From positions 1-6,096 of the forward strand of contig JBLHRE010000111.1 in the NCBI GenBank assembly GCA_047625765.1: a DNA stretch of 6,096 bases, written 5' to 3'. Source of the DNA: JBLHRE01 sp047625765 (GTDB lineage: Bacteria > Bacteroidota > Bacteroidia > Flavobacteriales > JBLHRE01). A program made the translations under genes and the position numbers. The notes below the pieces were generated by a model. The model was not told where the DNA came from. It saw only the letters and a program-made list of their open reading frames with translations, and did no database searches. Below are positions 1-5,722 of the stretch, in pieces. The stretch's first letter is position 1. Each line of letters begins with the position of its first letter.

Positions 1-1
1 A

Positions 2-337
2 TTCAATATCCCCTACCGCCTTTGGGAATTCTTGCTAAACAAGTGCGATATAAAGATGGACAGGAAATGGGGCGAATTGGGCAGAAAAGCCCTGAACAAG
101 CTTACCAATACTTTGTGCAACGATATCTACGCTGTCGAAGGAAAAACAACCTTTAAAGAAGAGTTTGTAACCTGTGGTGGAGTGAGCATCGAAAATATCC
201 AATACAAAACCATGGAAAGCAAAGTGGTGCCAAATCTGTATTTCGCTGGCGAAGTATTAGATATGGATGGTATTACTGGTGGTTACAATTTCCAAGCTGC
301 TTGGACTACGGGTTATATTGCTGGTAAGCTGAATTAG
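2..337 (+). CDS. NAD(P)/FAD-dependent oxidoreductase, BaiN/HI0933 family (C-terminal fragment)
   Basis: This is the last 111 codons of a flavoprotein whose N-terminus lies outside the window. The frame is open from base 2, so the TTG at 32 is an internal leucine codon and not a start. The tail carries the family's C-terminal FAD-contacting signature: TCGGVSIENI, then NLYFAGEVLDMDGITGGYN, then FQAAWTTGYIAGKLN to the TAG stop. In the HI0933-like family (YhiN/BaiN-type proteins) this segment closes the Rossmann FAD fold, and the glycine-rich GITGGYN binds the cofactor. The Rossmann dinucleotide motif at the N-terminus cannot be seen here. The exact substrate is unknown: some members are linked to bile-acid reduction, but most are uncharacterised. 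It runs toward the rplI operon (convergent), separated by 231 bp. Family membership is confident; the specific function is not. Confidence 0.88.
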   Translation, partial: FNIPYRLWEFLLNKCDIKMDRKWGELGRKALNKLTNTLCNDIYAVEGKTTFKEEFVTCGGVSIENIQYKTMESKVVPNLYFAGEVLDMDGITGGYNFQAAWTTGYIAGKLN

Positions 338-339
338 GC

Positions 340-361
340 ATCGACTCCGCTCAGCCTGACA
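340..361. repeat. possible remnant of a dispersed Bacteroidota intergenic repeat
   Basis: Just after the flavoprotein stop codon lies ATCGACTCCGCTCAGCCTGA followed by CA. It resembles the short 'CGACT-CGCTCAG-TGACA' elements that recur in intergenic gaps of many Bacteroidota genomes. Only one copy is visible here, so its repeated nature is recalled knowledge and not something this window shows. Confidence 0.35.
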
Positions 362-405
362 AGCACCACCCTGTTTTAGTTACACAACACATTTAGCTCC
401 TGAGT

Positions 406-431
406 TAGTGACGCAATGCATTGCGTCACTA
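406..431. repeat. perfect 26-bp palindrome
   Basis: The half-site TAGTGACGCAATG is followed immediately by its exact reverse complement, centred between 418 and 419, with no spacer. Symmetry breaks at 405/432. No T-run follows on either side, so it does not look like an intrinsic terminator. It sits in the convergent gap between the flavoprotein gene and rplI. It could be a dimeric-protein site, a REP-like element or a cruciform; the sequence alone does not decide. Confidence 0.7.
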
Positions 432-517
432 GAGCGTTATAAATTCACCGGTTAATGTCACTCAGAGGAGATTTGAAAAAGACATTGCTCCCCCAATCCA
501 AAAAAAACCAAGCACAA

Positions 518-551
518 AAAAAAGAGCCCTGATTTCTCAGAGCTCTTTTTA
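518..551 (-). terminator. Rho-independent terminator of the rpsF-rpsR-rplI operon (probably bidirectional)
   Basis: A hairpin pairs 519-532 with 537-550 around the loop TTTC (533-536), with a single C-A mismatch (528/541). The core is AGAGC...CTGA against TCAG...GCTCT. Read on the minus strand it lies 18 nt past the rplI stop and is followed by a U-run made by the A-tract at 516-523, the classic intrinsic terminator form. On the plus strand five T (546-550) follow the stem, so it can also stop transcription coming from the flavoprotein gene. Confidence 0.88.
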
Positions 552-568
552 TAGGTGATGATAATCGC

Positions 569-1021
569 TTATGCTTTGTCAGCAACGATTTCAACTGGTA
601 AGTTTATAACAACCGTACGGTGTAAACGAACAGCAATATCATATTTACCCAAAGCTTTGATCGTATTCCCTTGGATTTTGATAAACTTTCTGTCTACTGT
701 ATGACCTACTTTAGCGATAGCTGCAGCAATGTCAGCATTGTTGATAGAACCAAATAATTTGTTTCCACCACCAACTTTAGCAGTAATCTTAACCTCAGCA
801 GTTCTTAAAGCTTCGGCAGCAGTGTTTGCAGCTTTTACTTCAGACTCTTCTTTTCTAGCTCTTTGCTTTAAGTTCTCAGCCAACACCTTACGTGCAGATG
901 GAGTAGCAATTTCAGCTGATCCAGCAGGAATAAGGAAGTTTCTTGCGAAACCAGGCTTAACTGTAACTAAATCGTCTTTGAATCCTAGATTCTCAACGTC
1001 TCTTTTCAAGATAATATCCAT
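569..1021 (-). CDS. rplI: 50S ribosomal protein L9
   Basis: A 150-residue protein of the normal length for L9, which binds domain V of 23S rRNA near the L1 stalk and helps keep the reading frame during translation. The N-terminal domain starts MDIILKRDVENLG and contains PGFARNFLIP (residues 23-32), the family's rRNA-binding signature. A long charged, alanine-rich helix (about 41-75) links it to the C-terminal domain, which opens with GGGNKLFGSI (84-93), also diagnostic. The start is ATG at 1021; an AAGGAA stretch 10-15 nt upstream is at most a weak ribosome-binding site. It is the last gene of the rpsF-rpsR-rplI operon, 13 nt after rpsR, and is followed by the hairpin terminator at 518-551. 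A plus-strand open frame over the same bases is only a shadow. Confidence 0.98.
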   Translation of the reverse strand: MDIILKRDVENLGFKDDLVTVKPGFARNFLIPAGSAEIATPSARKVLAENLKQRARKEESEVKAANTAAEALRTAEVKITAKVGGGNKLFGSINNADIAAAIAKVGHTVDRKFIKIQGNTIKALGKYDIAVRLHRTVVINLPVEIVADKA

Positions 1022-1034
1022 GACAGTACGTTCC

Positions 1035-1325
1035 TTATTTTAATAAATCTGCTACATATGGCATCAATGCCACGTGACGTGAACGTTTGATAGCCTGCGC
1101 TACTTTACGTTGGTATTTTAATGAAGTACCTGTTAATCTACGAGGCAAAATTTTACCTTGTTCGTTAACAAAACGCAATAAATAATCTGCGTCTTTATAA
1201 TCGATATACTTGATACCGTTTTTCTTAAAACGACAGTATTTCTTTTTATTGTTGATCTCGATTGTTGGAGGCGTCAGATAACGAATCTCTGACTGGTTGG
1301 CTCCTTTGTTTTCTAACTCGCTCAT
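1035..1325 (-). CDS. rpsR: 30S ribosomal protein S18
   Basis: A 96-residue S18, which forms a heterodimer with S6 on the platform of the small subunit. Residues 30-43 (YCRFKKNGIKYIDY) and 59-66 (ILPRRLTG) are the conserved S18 core, followed by the basic helix TSLKYQRKVAQAIKRSRH (67-84) and the ALMPY tail. The first 25 or so residues are a poorly conserved acidic/polar extension. The ATG start at 1325 lies only 2 nt after the rpsF stop (TAATCATG on the minus strand), so translational coupling with S6 is likely and fits the 1:1 need of the S6:S18 dimer. No ssb or priB gene lies between rpsF and rpsR, unlike the arrangement in Firmicutes or enterobacteria. Confidence 0.98.
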   Translation of the reverse strand: MSELENKGANQSEIRYLTPPTIEINNKKKYCRFKKNGIKYIDYKDADYLLRFVNEQGKILPRRLTGTSLKYQRKVAQAIKRSRHVALMPYVADLLK

Positions 1326-1327
1326 GA

Positions 1328-1675
1328 TTATGCAGTTTTCTTGTTAGATACTCTTGATCTTCTCTTCTCAGCCCATGCAGCAGCGTGTTTGTCTAAATGC
1401 ATAGTCAAGAAGCGCATAACACGCTCGTCTCTGCGGAACTCAGTTTCTAGTTTCGCAATAACTTCTCCTGAAGCTTTAAATTCGGTTAAGTGATAAAAAC
1501 CACTCTTCTTCTTTTGGATTGCGTATGCCATTTTTTTCAATCCCCAGCTTTCGCTAGAAACGATCTCAGCACCGTTGTCCTTAAGAAGTGTTTCGAATTT
1601 GCTTACCGTTTCCCTTACCTGATCATCAGATAAGACGGGATTCATAATGAAAACGGTCTCGTAATTTCTTAACAT
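1328..1675 (-). CDS. rpsF: 30S ribosomal protein S6
   Basis: A 115-residue S6, partner of S18 on the 30S platform. It begins with the family hallmark MLRNYETVFI (1-10) and contains WGLKKMAYAIQKKKSGFY (44-61) and RRDERVMRFLT (81-91), the strands and helix of the ferredoxin-like fold. A basic, flexible tail (about 95-115, EKRRSRVSNKKTA) ends the protein. The start is ATG at 1675; no Shine-Dalgarno motif is seen in ACAGAATG, as is usual in Bacteroidota. It is the first gene of the operon, expressed from the promoter at 1727-1757 with a predicted leader of about 48 nt that starts with a GC hairpin. Confidence 0.98.
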   Translation of the reverse strand: MLRNYETVFIMNPVLSDDQVRETVSKFETLLKDNGAEIVSSESWGLKKMAYAIQKKKSGFYHLTEFKASGEVIAKLETEFRRDERVMRFLTMHLDKHAAAWAEKRRSRVSNKKTA

Positions 1676-1708
1676 TCTGTAAATGTTTGATGAATAAATT
1701 GTTTAAAC

Positions 1709-1722
1709 CCGCCAAAAAGCGG
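1709..1722 (-). promoter_or_regulatory. short GC hairpin at the 5' end of the rpsF leader (possible S6:S18 autoregulatory site)
   Basis: On the minus strand CCGC (1722-1719) pairs with GCGG (1712-1709) around the loop TTTTTG. With transcription predicted to start near 1723, this hairpin would be the first thing in the mRNA. In many phyla the S6:S18 complex represses its own operon by binding a leader hairpin with an exposed CCG. The CCG here is suggestive, but it lies in the stem in this fold, so the regulatory role is only inferred. Confidence 0.35.
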
Positions 1723-1726
1723 ACGG

Positions 1727-1757
1727 CAAAAGTACAAAAAATCTGTACGTCAACAAA
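1727..1757 (-). promoter_or_regulatory. Bacteroidota-type promoter of rpsF-rpsR-rplI
   Basis: On the minus strand TTTG (1757-1754) is followed by exactly 19 nt and then TACTTTTG (1734-1727), a full match to the primary-sigma consensus TTTG-N19-TAnnTTTG described for Bacteroides. The transcription start is predicted about 4 nt past the box, near 1723, giving a leader of about 48 nt. This is the best promoter match in the window, in keeping with a strongly expressed ribosomal operon. The stretch between it and the dnaX promoter (1758-1897) shows nothing else I recognise. Confidence 0.85.
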
Positions 1758-1897
1758 CGATATTATTAATTGATTGTATTCGGAATTTTCGCCCTTGTTA
1801 AATTGGCTAAATACTTGATACACAACAGGCACTATCCAACAGCCCAAAGAGATTTCAAATTGTTAACAAACCGTGAATTTCTTCCCGATAAAATTCC

Positions 1898-1927
1898 TTT
1901 TCACTTCCAGCGATAATAATATATTTG
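1898..1927 (+). promoter_or_regulatory. dnaX promoter
   Basis: TATATTTG (1920-1927) fits the -7 consensus TAnnTTTG. The -33 element is weak: TTTT at 1898-1901 with an 18-nt spacer in place of TTTG with 19. The predicted start is near 1931, leaving a leader of about 22 nt before the ATG at 1953, with no Shine-Dalgarno motif. It is divergent from the rpsF promoter. Confidence 0.65.
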
Positions 1928-1952
1928 TGGCTTAGAAGCGCATAACCTATTC

Positions 1953-3080
1953 ATGGAAAACTTTGTAGTATCGGCACGTAAGTATAGACCTCAGATCTTT
2001 GATTCTGTGGTTGGACAGTCGCATATTACTACTACCCTAAAAAACGCTTTCAAACAGAACCACCTTGCGCAAGCATTTTTATTTTGTGGACCAAGGGGTG
2101 TTGGTAAAACCACTTGTGCTAGAATTCTTGCCAAAACAATCAACTGTTTTGCCCCTACAGAAAACACCGAATCCTGTGGTAAATGCGAATCGTGTAAAAG
2201 TTTTGACGAAAATCATTCCTTTAACATTCACGAACTCGATGCCGCTTCTAACAACTCTGTAGAAGATATTAGAAATCTTGTAGAGCAAGTACGTTACGCT
2301 CCGCAAGTGGGCAAGAAAAGTGTTTATATTATTGATGAGGTACACATGTTATCGCAAAGTGCATTTAATGCCTTTTTAAAAACATTGGAAGAGCCGCCAG
2401 CTCATGCTACCTTTATTCTTGCTACCACAGAAAAACATAAGATCATACCTACCATTCTTTCTCGTTGTCAGATTTTCGATTTCAAAAGAATTCAGGTTGA
2501 AGATATTGCACAGCATCTCGCTAAAATCGCAAAAGAAGAAGGCATAGAAGCCGAACCTGATGCATTGCATATTATTGGTCAAAAAGCCGATGGAGCTTTA
2601 AGAGATTCGCTTTCTATGTTCGATAGAATTGTAAGTTTCTCGAACCATAAAATCACGTATCAAGACACCATAGATAATCTTAACATCTTGGATTACGACT
2701 ACTATTTTAGAGTAGTTGATTTGATGCTAGAAAGTAATATCCATCAATTATTGATGGTATTTAACGAGGTGCTTGAAAAAGGATTTGATGGACATAACTT
2801 TATAGTAGGATTAGCGGAACACTTTAGAAACTTATTGGTTTGTAAAGATGAAGTTACTCTAAAGTTGTTGGAAGTTGGACAAAACATCAAGGCTAAATAT
2901 TTGGAGCAGTCTAAAGCTGCCGATACGGCACTACTTATCCAAGCCCTAGAAATAGCTCAGACTTGCGACATACAATATAAGAGCAGTAAAAACCAAAGGT
3001 TACATACCGAGATTGCTTTAATGCAATTGGCTTCTATCAACTCCAACTTAGGGGTAAAAAAAAAAGTAGCGCAAGGATAA
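1953..3080 (+). CDS. dnaX: DNA polymerase III subunit gamma/tau, zero-frame (gamma-like) product
   Basis: The clamp-loader ATPase that opens the sliding clamp and loads it on primed DNA. The 375 residues hold the complete AAA+ motor and collar: Walker A GPRGVGKT (46-53), a zinc-binding set C65, C75, C78, C81, Walker B VYIIDEVHML (124-133), the sensor-1 region ILATTEKHKI (155-164) and the SRC arginine-finger motif (170-172). Domain III (about 230-362) follows. The ATG at 1953 gives MENFVVSARKYRP, the usual DnaX beginning. The frame then enters a run of ten A (3056-3065), reads only GTA GCG CAA GGA and stops at TAA 3078. The end therefore falls where the family's gamma form ends, and the tau tail continues in the -1 frame. 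Both forms are likely made from this gene; a sequencing error in the A run is the alternative. Confidence 0.95.
   Translation: MENFVVSARKYRPQIFDSVVGQSHITTTLKNAFKQNHLAQAFLFCGPRGVGKTTCARILAKTINCFAPTENTESCGKCESCKSFDENHSFNIHELDAASNNSVEDIRNLVEQVRYAPQVGKKSVYIIDEVHMLSQSAFNAFLKTLEEPPAHATFILATTEKHKIIPTILSRCQIFDFKRIQVEDIAQHLAKIAKEEGIEAEPDALHIIGQKADGALRDSLSMFDRIVSFSNHKITYQDTIDNLNILDYDYYFRVVDLMLESNIHQLLMVFNEVLEKGFDGHNFIVGLAEHFRNLLVCKDEVTLKLLEVGQNIKAKYLEQSKAADTALLIQALEIAQTCDIQYKSSKNQRLHTEIALMQLASINSNLGVKKKVAQG
3056..3065 (+). promoter_or_regulatory. A10 slippery run: probable frameshift or transcriptional-slippage site in dnaX
   Basis: Ten A are read in the zero frame as gtA AAA AAA AAA Gta, offering A AAA AAA for tandem -1 slippage. 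The zero frame stops at 3078-3080 and the +1 frame at TAG 3067-3069, while the -1 frame is open from 2990 to 3724. A -1 ribosomal shift, or one extra A added by RNA polymerase, yields tau of about 591 residues. Upstream, AGGGG (3050-3054) looks Shine-Dalgarno-like but is much closer than in E. coli dnaX. Downstream, only weak stems are seen: CCCT 3088-3091 with AGGG 3099-3102, and GAGC 3104-3107 with GCTC 3113-3116. Polymerase slippage, as in Thermus dnaX, seems at least as likely as ribosomal shifting. Confidence 0.7.
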
Positions 3081-3727
3081 TTCCTGCCCCTAAAATTAAG
3101 GGAGAGCCATTAGCTCAGCCTATCGCAAAACCTCATACTACCAACGCTAAGACTCCCAAACCAGCAATGGTTGCGGAACCCAAAGCAGATTACCCTCAAA
3201 AAAAAGAAACACCTAAGCCAACTGTAACTAAAAAGACCGCTCCAGGTGTCGTTTCCGATTTCGGGTTTTCGATTTCTAAACCCGGAAACCTTGGCAAAGC
3301 TTCGCCTAAAAAAAACACAGAACAAGTTGCTGATAAAATTGACCAAACAGCAGCTAGAGATGTCTTTACCCTGGACCAACTTATTACACTTTGGAAGACA
3401 TTTGCTAGCAAGCTTACACAACCAAGCGAAATACCTGTTGCAAGTATCTTAAACAGTATTAAGCCAACTTTAGAAGGAGATACCCAACTGCATTTAGAAT
3501 TGCATTCTAAAACCCAAGAATCAGAATTCGATAAAATAAAATCCACCCTTATCCCCTTTTTAAGAAAAAGCTTGAACAATTTCCATATTGGAATTACCAT
3601 TACCGTAAACATTGCAAGCAAAAACCTAACACCCTATACGGCCGAAGAAAAATTCAGCCATATGGCAGAAAAAAATGAAAGCCTTAGAAAATTAAGAGCT
3701 GAATTGAATTTGGATTTAGGGCATTAA
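3065..3727 (+). CDS. dnaX: DnaX tau-specific C-terminal extension, in the -1 frame relative to the gamma part
   Basis: Read from the A10 run in the -1 frame, 220 codons run without a stop to TAA 3725. Fused to the first 371 residues they give about 591 residues, the length I expect for Bacteroidota gamma/tau. The first hundred residues are a flexible proline-, lysine- and alanine-rich linker (KTPKPAMVAEPKADYPQKK is typical). From about residue 470 (DVFTLDQLITLWKTFASKL) comes a compact domain ending YTAEEKFSHMAEKNESLRKL, which resembles the C-terminal part of Bacteroidota DnaX. In tau proteins this end contacts the polymerase alpha subunit and the replicative helicase. An internal ATG at 3167 would give a separate 186-residue protein, but it lies mid-linker with no ribosome-binding site, so I favour the fusion. 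The intact frame argues against a decaying pseudogene. Confidence 0.8.
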   Translation, partial: SSARIIPAPKIKGEPLAQPIAKPHTTNAKTPKPAMVAEPKADYPQKKETPKPTVTKKTAPGVVSDFGFSISKPGNLGKASPKKNTEQVADKIDQTAARDVFTLDQLITLWKTFASKLTQPSEIPVASILNSIKPTLEGDTQLHLELHSKTQESEFDKIKSTLIPFLRKSLNNFHIGITITVNIASKNLTPYTAEEKFSHMAEKNESLRKLRAELNLDLGH

Positions 3728-3740
3728 AAAGAAATACATC

Positions 3741-4196
3741 TTGAAAAACCTATCCTGGAAAAAGAAAATCCTATTAGCCTTGGCAATTGTGTTTATTGGC
3801 ATTCAATGCTACAAGGTAGACCTTAAGCTTACCAACAATCTGCCTTCAGAGGATTTGATTGCGATGTATCAACCTAATGCAAAAATTACTTCTATTTTAA
3901 AAACTGCTTGTTACGATTGTCACTCAAACAACACCCAATTTCCTTGGTATAACACTATTTCGCCTGCACAATGGTGGTTGGCAGACCACATCAACCATGG
4001 TAAAAAGCATTTAAACTTTTCTGCCTGGGGAACTTATTCCAACGAAAAGGCCAATCACAAATTAGAAGAATGTTTTGAAGAATTGGAAAAAGAAAACATG
4101 CCCTTAAATTCTTACACTTGGACGCATTCTGAGGCTAGATTAAGCGAAACGCAAAGAAGCTCTTTAATCAATTGGTTTAGCGAATTAAGAAATTAG
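3741..4196 (+). CDS. membrane-anchored haem-binding domain protein (CxxCH, cytochrome c-like)
   Basis: A 151-residue protein of the haem-binding domain family (Haem_bd) common in Bacteroidota. A basic N-terminus (WKKK, 6-9) precedes one hydrophobic segment (10-22, ILLALAIVFIGIQ), so the rest should face the periplasm. C23 follows GIQ, which is not a good lipobox, so an uncleaved anchor is more likely than a lipoprotein. The motif C57-Y-D-C60-H61 is the covalent c-type haem site, followed by SNNTQFPWY, WWLADHINHGKKHLNFS and ENMPLNSYTWTH; M120 is a candidate axial ligand. The start appears to be TTG at 3741; no ATG is found upstream in frame near it. It begins 13 nt after the tau stop, so it probably shares the dnaX transcript, although no functional link is evident. 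The electron partner is unknown. Its stop overlaps the helicase stop on the other strand. Confidence 0.9.
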   Translation: MKNLSWKKKILLALAIVFIGIQCYKVDLKLTNNLPSEDLIAMYQPNAKITSILKTACYDCHSNNTQFPWYNTISPAQWWLADHINHGKKHLNFSAWGTYSNEKANHKLEECFEELEKENMPLNSYTWTHSEARLSETQRSSLINWFSELRN

Positions 4197-5620
4197 TCTT
4201 CGCTCTCGAAATATTCTTTACCAAATCCTATCAAATAAATTTTTGAAACAGCTCTGGTAAAAGCGGTGTACAGCCAGCGCAAATAATCCGAATTAATTTC
4301 GCCATCTGGCAACCAGGCTTGTTCTAAAAAGACGGTGTCCCATTGCCCACCCTGCGCCTTATGGCAAGTCACTGCATAAGCGAATTTCACCTGTAAGGCA
4401 TTAAAATAAGGGTCAGATTTCACCTTCATAAACCTTCGGTACGAATGCTTCTCGGTCATGTAATGCTTATTTACTTCTTGGTACAGTTTATTGCTATCTT
4501 CATAAGCCAAAGCAGGACCATCTGCCGTCAAAGTATCTAATAATATCACTGTTTCCAGTTCTGGTTCTTCTGGGTAATCAATTAATTTCGCACTTATTCT
4601 TGCAAAACGGAAGCCATACATATCTTTTATATCTCTGATATAGGTAATCTCCACAACATCGCCATTGGCAATAAATCCTGCCTTTGATGATTTTGGTAAC
4701 CAGAAATAATTATTCTTTACGACCATTAAATGGTCGCCAACAGAAAGTTCGCTATCGTACCATCTAATCCTCGATCTAATTTCTTGGTTATACGTATTGG
4801 CTCTTTTGTTCGATCTACAAATTACCACTGCTCCCTCTACTCCTTTACCTTTATAGGCTTCATTCAATGCCTCTTCCAATTCATAGCTTTCGCTAATTCT
4901 TACCACATCTGGTAAATTCAAATTAAACTTTGGGATTTTATATGGAACATCGTCTTGCAAAAAACGAAGCTGATTGGCATTAAACAGTATCCCAGAGTTT
5001 TTTGCTTGCCTTTGTACTTCTCTTAATTCATACTCCCTTAAACTTAAGCGAAAACGACCTTCCAGTAAAAAGGGCTCCATGGCGGGACTCATTTGCAATC
5101 CAACTGGTGGCAACTGAGCAATATCGCCCACCAACATCAACTTACAATTAAGACCACTATAAACGTATTGCACCAAATCATCTAACAAAGATCCTCCTTG
5201 AAATAATTTAGAATCTGAGTTACCATCTCCTATCATAGAAGCCTCATCGACAATAAAAATAGTGTTGGATGCCTTGTTCTCTTCTAAGACAAATTGAACC
5301 TGCCCCTTTTGATTTTTTGGGGTGTATATTTTCTTGTGAACTGTAAATGCTTGCTTGCCTGTGTAAGCAGAAATGACTTTTGCCGCACGACCAGTTGGTG
5401 CTAACAAAACCACTTTTCGGTTAAATTCTGGCAAAGATTTAACCAACGATTGCATTAAAGTAGTTTTACCAGTTCCTGCATAACCCTTTAACACAAAGGC
5501 TGTTCTAGGCTCTAAATCCAAAACAAATTCCGATAAACCATGCAATGCAGCTTTCTGATCTTTACTGGGTTGGAACGGGAAATTTTGGACTAATTTTTTG
5601 AGTAATTCTACTTGTTTCAT
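4193..5620 (-). CDS. SF1B DNA helicase, RecD/Dda-like (AAA family ATPase)
   Basis: A 475-residue helicase with all the landmarks of the RecD/Dda branch of superfamily 1: the region FQPSKDQKAAL (16-26), motif I GYAGTGKTT (46-54), motif Ia LAPTGRAAKVI (73-83), motif II IFIVDEASMI (121-130), motif III GDIAQLPPVG (165-174), motif V TCHKAQGGQWDTVF (418-431) and motif VI YTAFTRA (451-457). Such enzymes move 5' to 3' on single-stranded DNA and act in repair, recombination or fork restart. It lacks the long N-terminal region of RecD2 and the subunit-contact region of E. coli RecD, and no recB or recC is nearby, so it probably works alone, like phage Dda. ATG at 5620 is preceded by TATCTTTG only 8 nt away, which implies a near-leaderless mRNA. 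The gene is convergent with the haem protein, sharing bases 4193-4196. Confidence 0.93.
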   Translation of the reverse strand: MKQVELLKKLVQNFPFQPSKDQKAALHGLSEFVLDLEPRTAFVLKGYAGTGKTTLMQSLVKSLPEFNRKVVLLAPTGRAAKVISAYTGKQAFTVHKKIYTPKNQKGQVQFVLEENKASNTIFIVDEASMIGDGNSDSKLFQGGSLLDDLVQYVYSGLNCKLMLVGDIAQLPPVGLQMSPAMEPFLLEGRFRLSLREYELREVQRQAKNSGILFNANQLRFLQDDVPYKIPKFNLNLPDVVRISESYELEEALNEAYKGKGVEGAVVICRSNKRANTYNQEIRSRIRWYDSELSVGDHLMVVKNNYFWLPKSSKAGFIANGDVVEITYIRDIKDMYGFRFARISAKLIDYPEEPELETVILLDTLTADGPALAYEDSNKLYQEVNKHYMTEKHSYRRFMKVKSDPYFNALQVKFAYAVTCHKAQGGQWDTVFLEQAWLPDGEINSDYLRWLYTAFTRAVSKIYLIGFGKEYFESED

Positions 5621-5627
5621 AAGCGCT

Positions 5628-5635
5628 CAAAGATA
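5628..5635 (-). promoter_or_regulatory. -7 box of the helicase gene, giving a near-leaderless mRNA
   Basis: On the minus strand TATCTTTG matches TAnnTTTG and ends 7 nt before the ATG at 5620. With the start expected about 4 nt past the box, the leader would be only about 4 nt. No TTTG is found at the -33 distance (5655-5658 reads CCCA on the minus strand), so the promoter is either weak or assisted. Confidence 0.55.
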
Positions 5636-5681
5636 GCCCAATAGAGCATGGAATTGGGGGAATCTGATTAAAAAAAAATTG

Positions 5682-5689
5682 TAGATTTG
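5682..5689 (+). promoter_or_regulatory. -7 box of the right-edge gene
   Basis: TAGATTTG fits the consensus TAnnTTTG, 33 nt before the ATG at 5723. A run of nine A (5670-5678) lies just upstream, but no good -33 TTTG is present at the usual spacing. The predicted start near 5693 gives a leader of about 30 nt. It is divergent from the helicase promoter within a 102-bp gap. Confidence 0.55.
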
Positions 5690-5722
5690 CGACACTTCAT
5701 TGAAAATTGATAAAACGAAAAA

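Noticed and set aside
729..1043. Plus-strand open frame of 104 codons over rplI
   Set aside because: It is the antisense shadow of the well-supported L9 gene, with no recognisable motif and no promoter box in front.
1626..1847. Minus-strand open frame of 73 codons crossing the rpsF promoter and the start of rpsF
   Set aside because: It overlaps rpsF out of frame and covers the consensus promoter; the composition is that of chance intergenic sequence.
1860..1869. TTGTTAACAA palindrome upstream of dnaX
   Set aside because: Ten bases of AT-rich symmetry are expected by chance in such a gap, and it does not overlap the promoter boxes.
2065..2582. Short open frames on both strands inside dnaX
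   Set aside because: They are shadows of the conserved AAA+ domain and have no promoter or ribosome-binding signals of their own.
3110..3621. Two long minus-strand open frames (up to 141 codons) opposite the tau extension
   Set aside because: They arise from the A/C-rich plus-strand codons; the plus-strand -1 frame has recognisable DnaX C-terminal sequence, and the antisense products resemble nothing I know.
3065..3727. dnaX as a decaying pseudogene
   Set aside because: Both halves are intact, the only frame change is at a homopolymer, and the -1 frame stays open for 220 codons with family-like sequence to its end.
3801..3812. Lipoprotein signal in the haem-binding protein (C23)
   Set aside because: The residues before the cysteine are GIQ, with Q at -1, which does not fit the lipobox; a plain membrane anchor explains the segment.
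4730..4915. Plus-strand open frame of 61 codons inside the helicase gene
   Set aside because: It is antisense to conserved helicase sequence, with no supporting signal.
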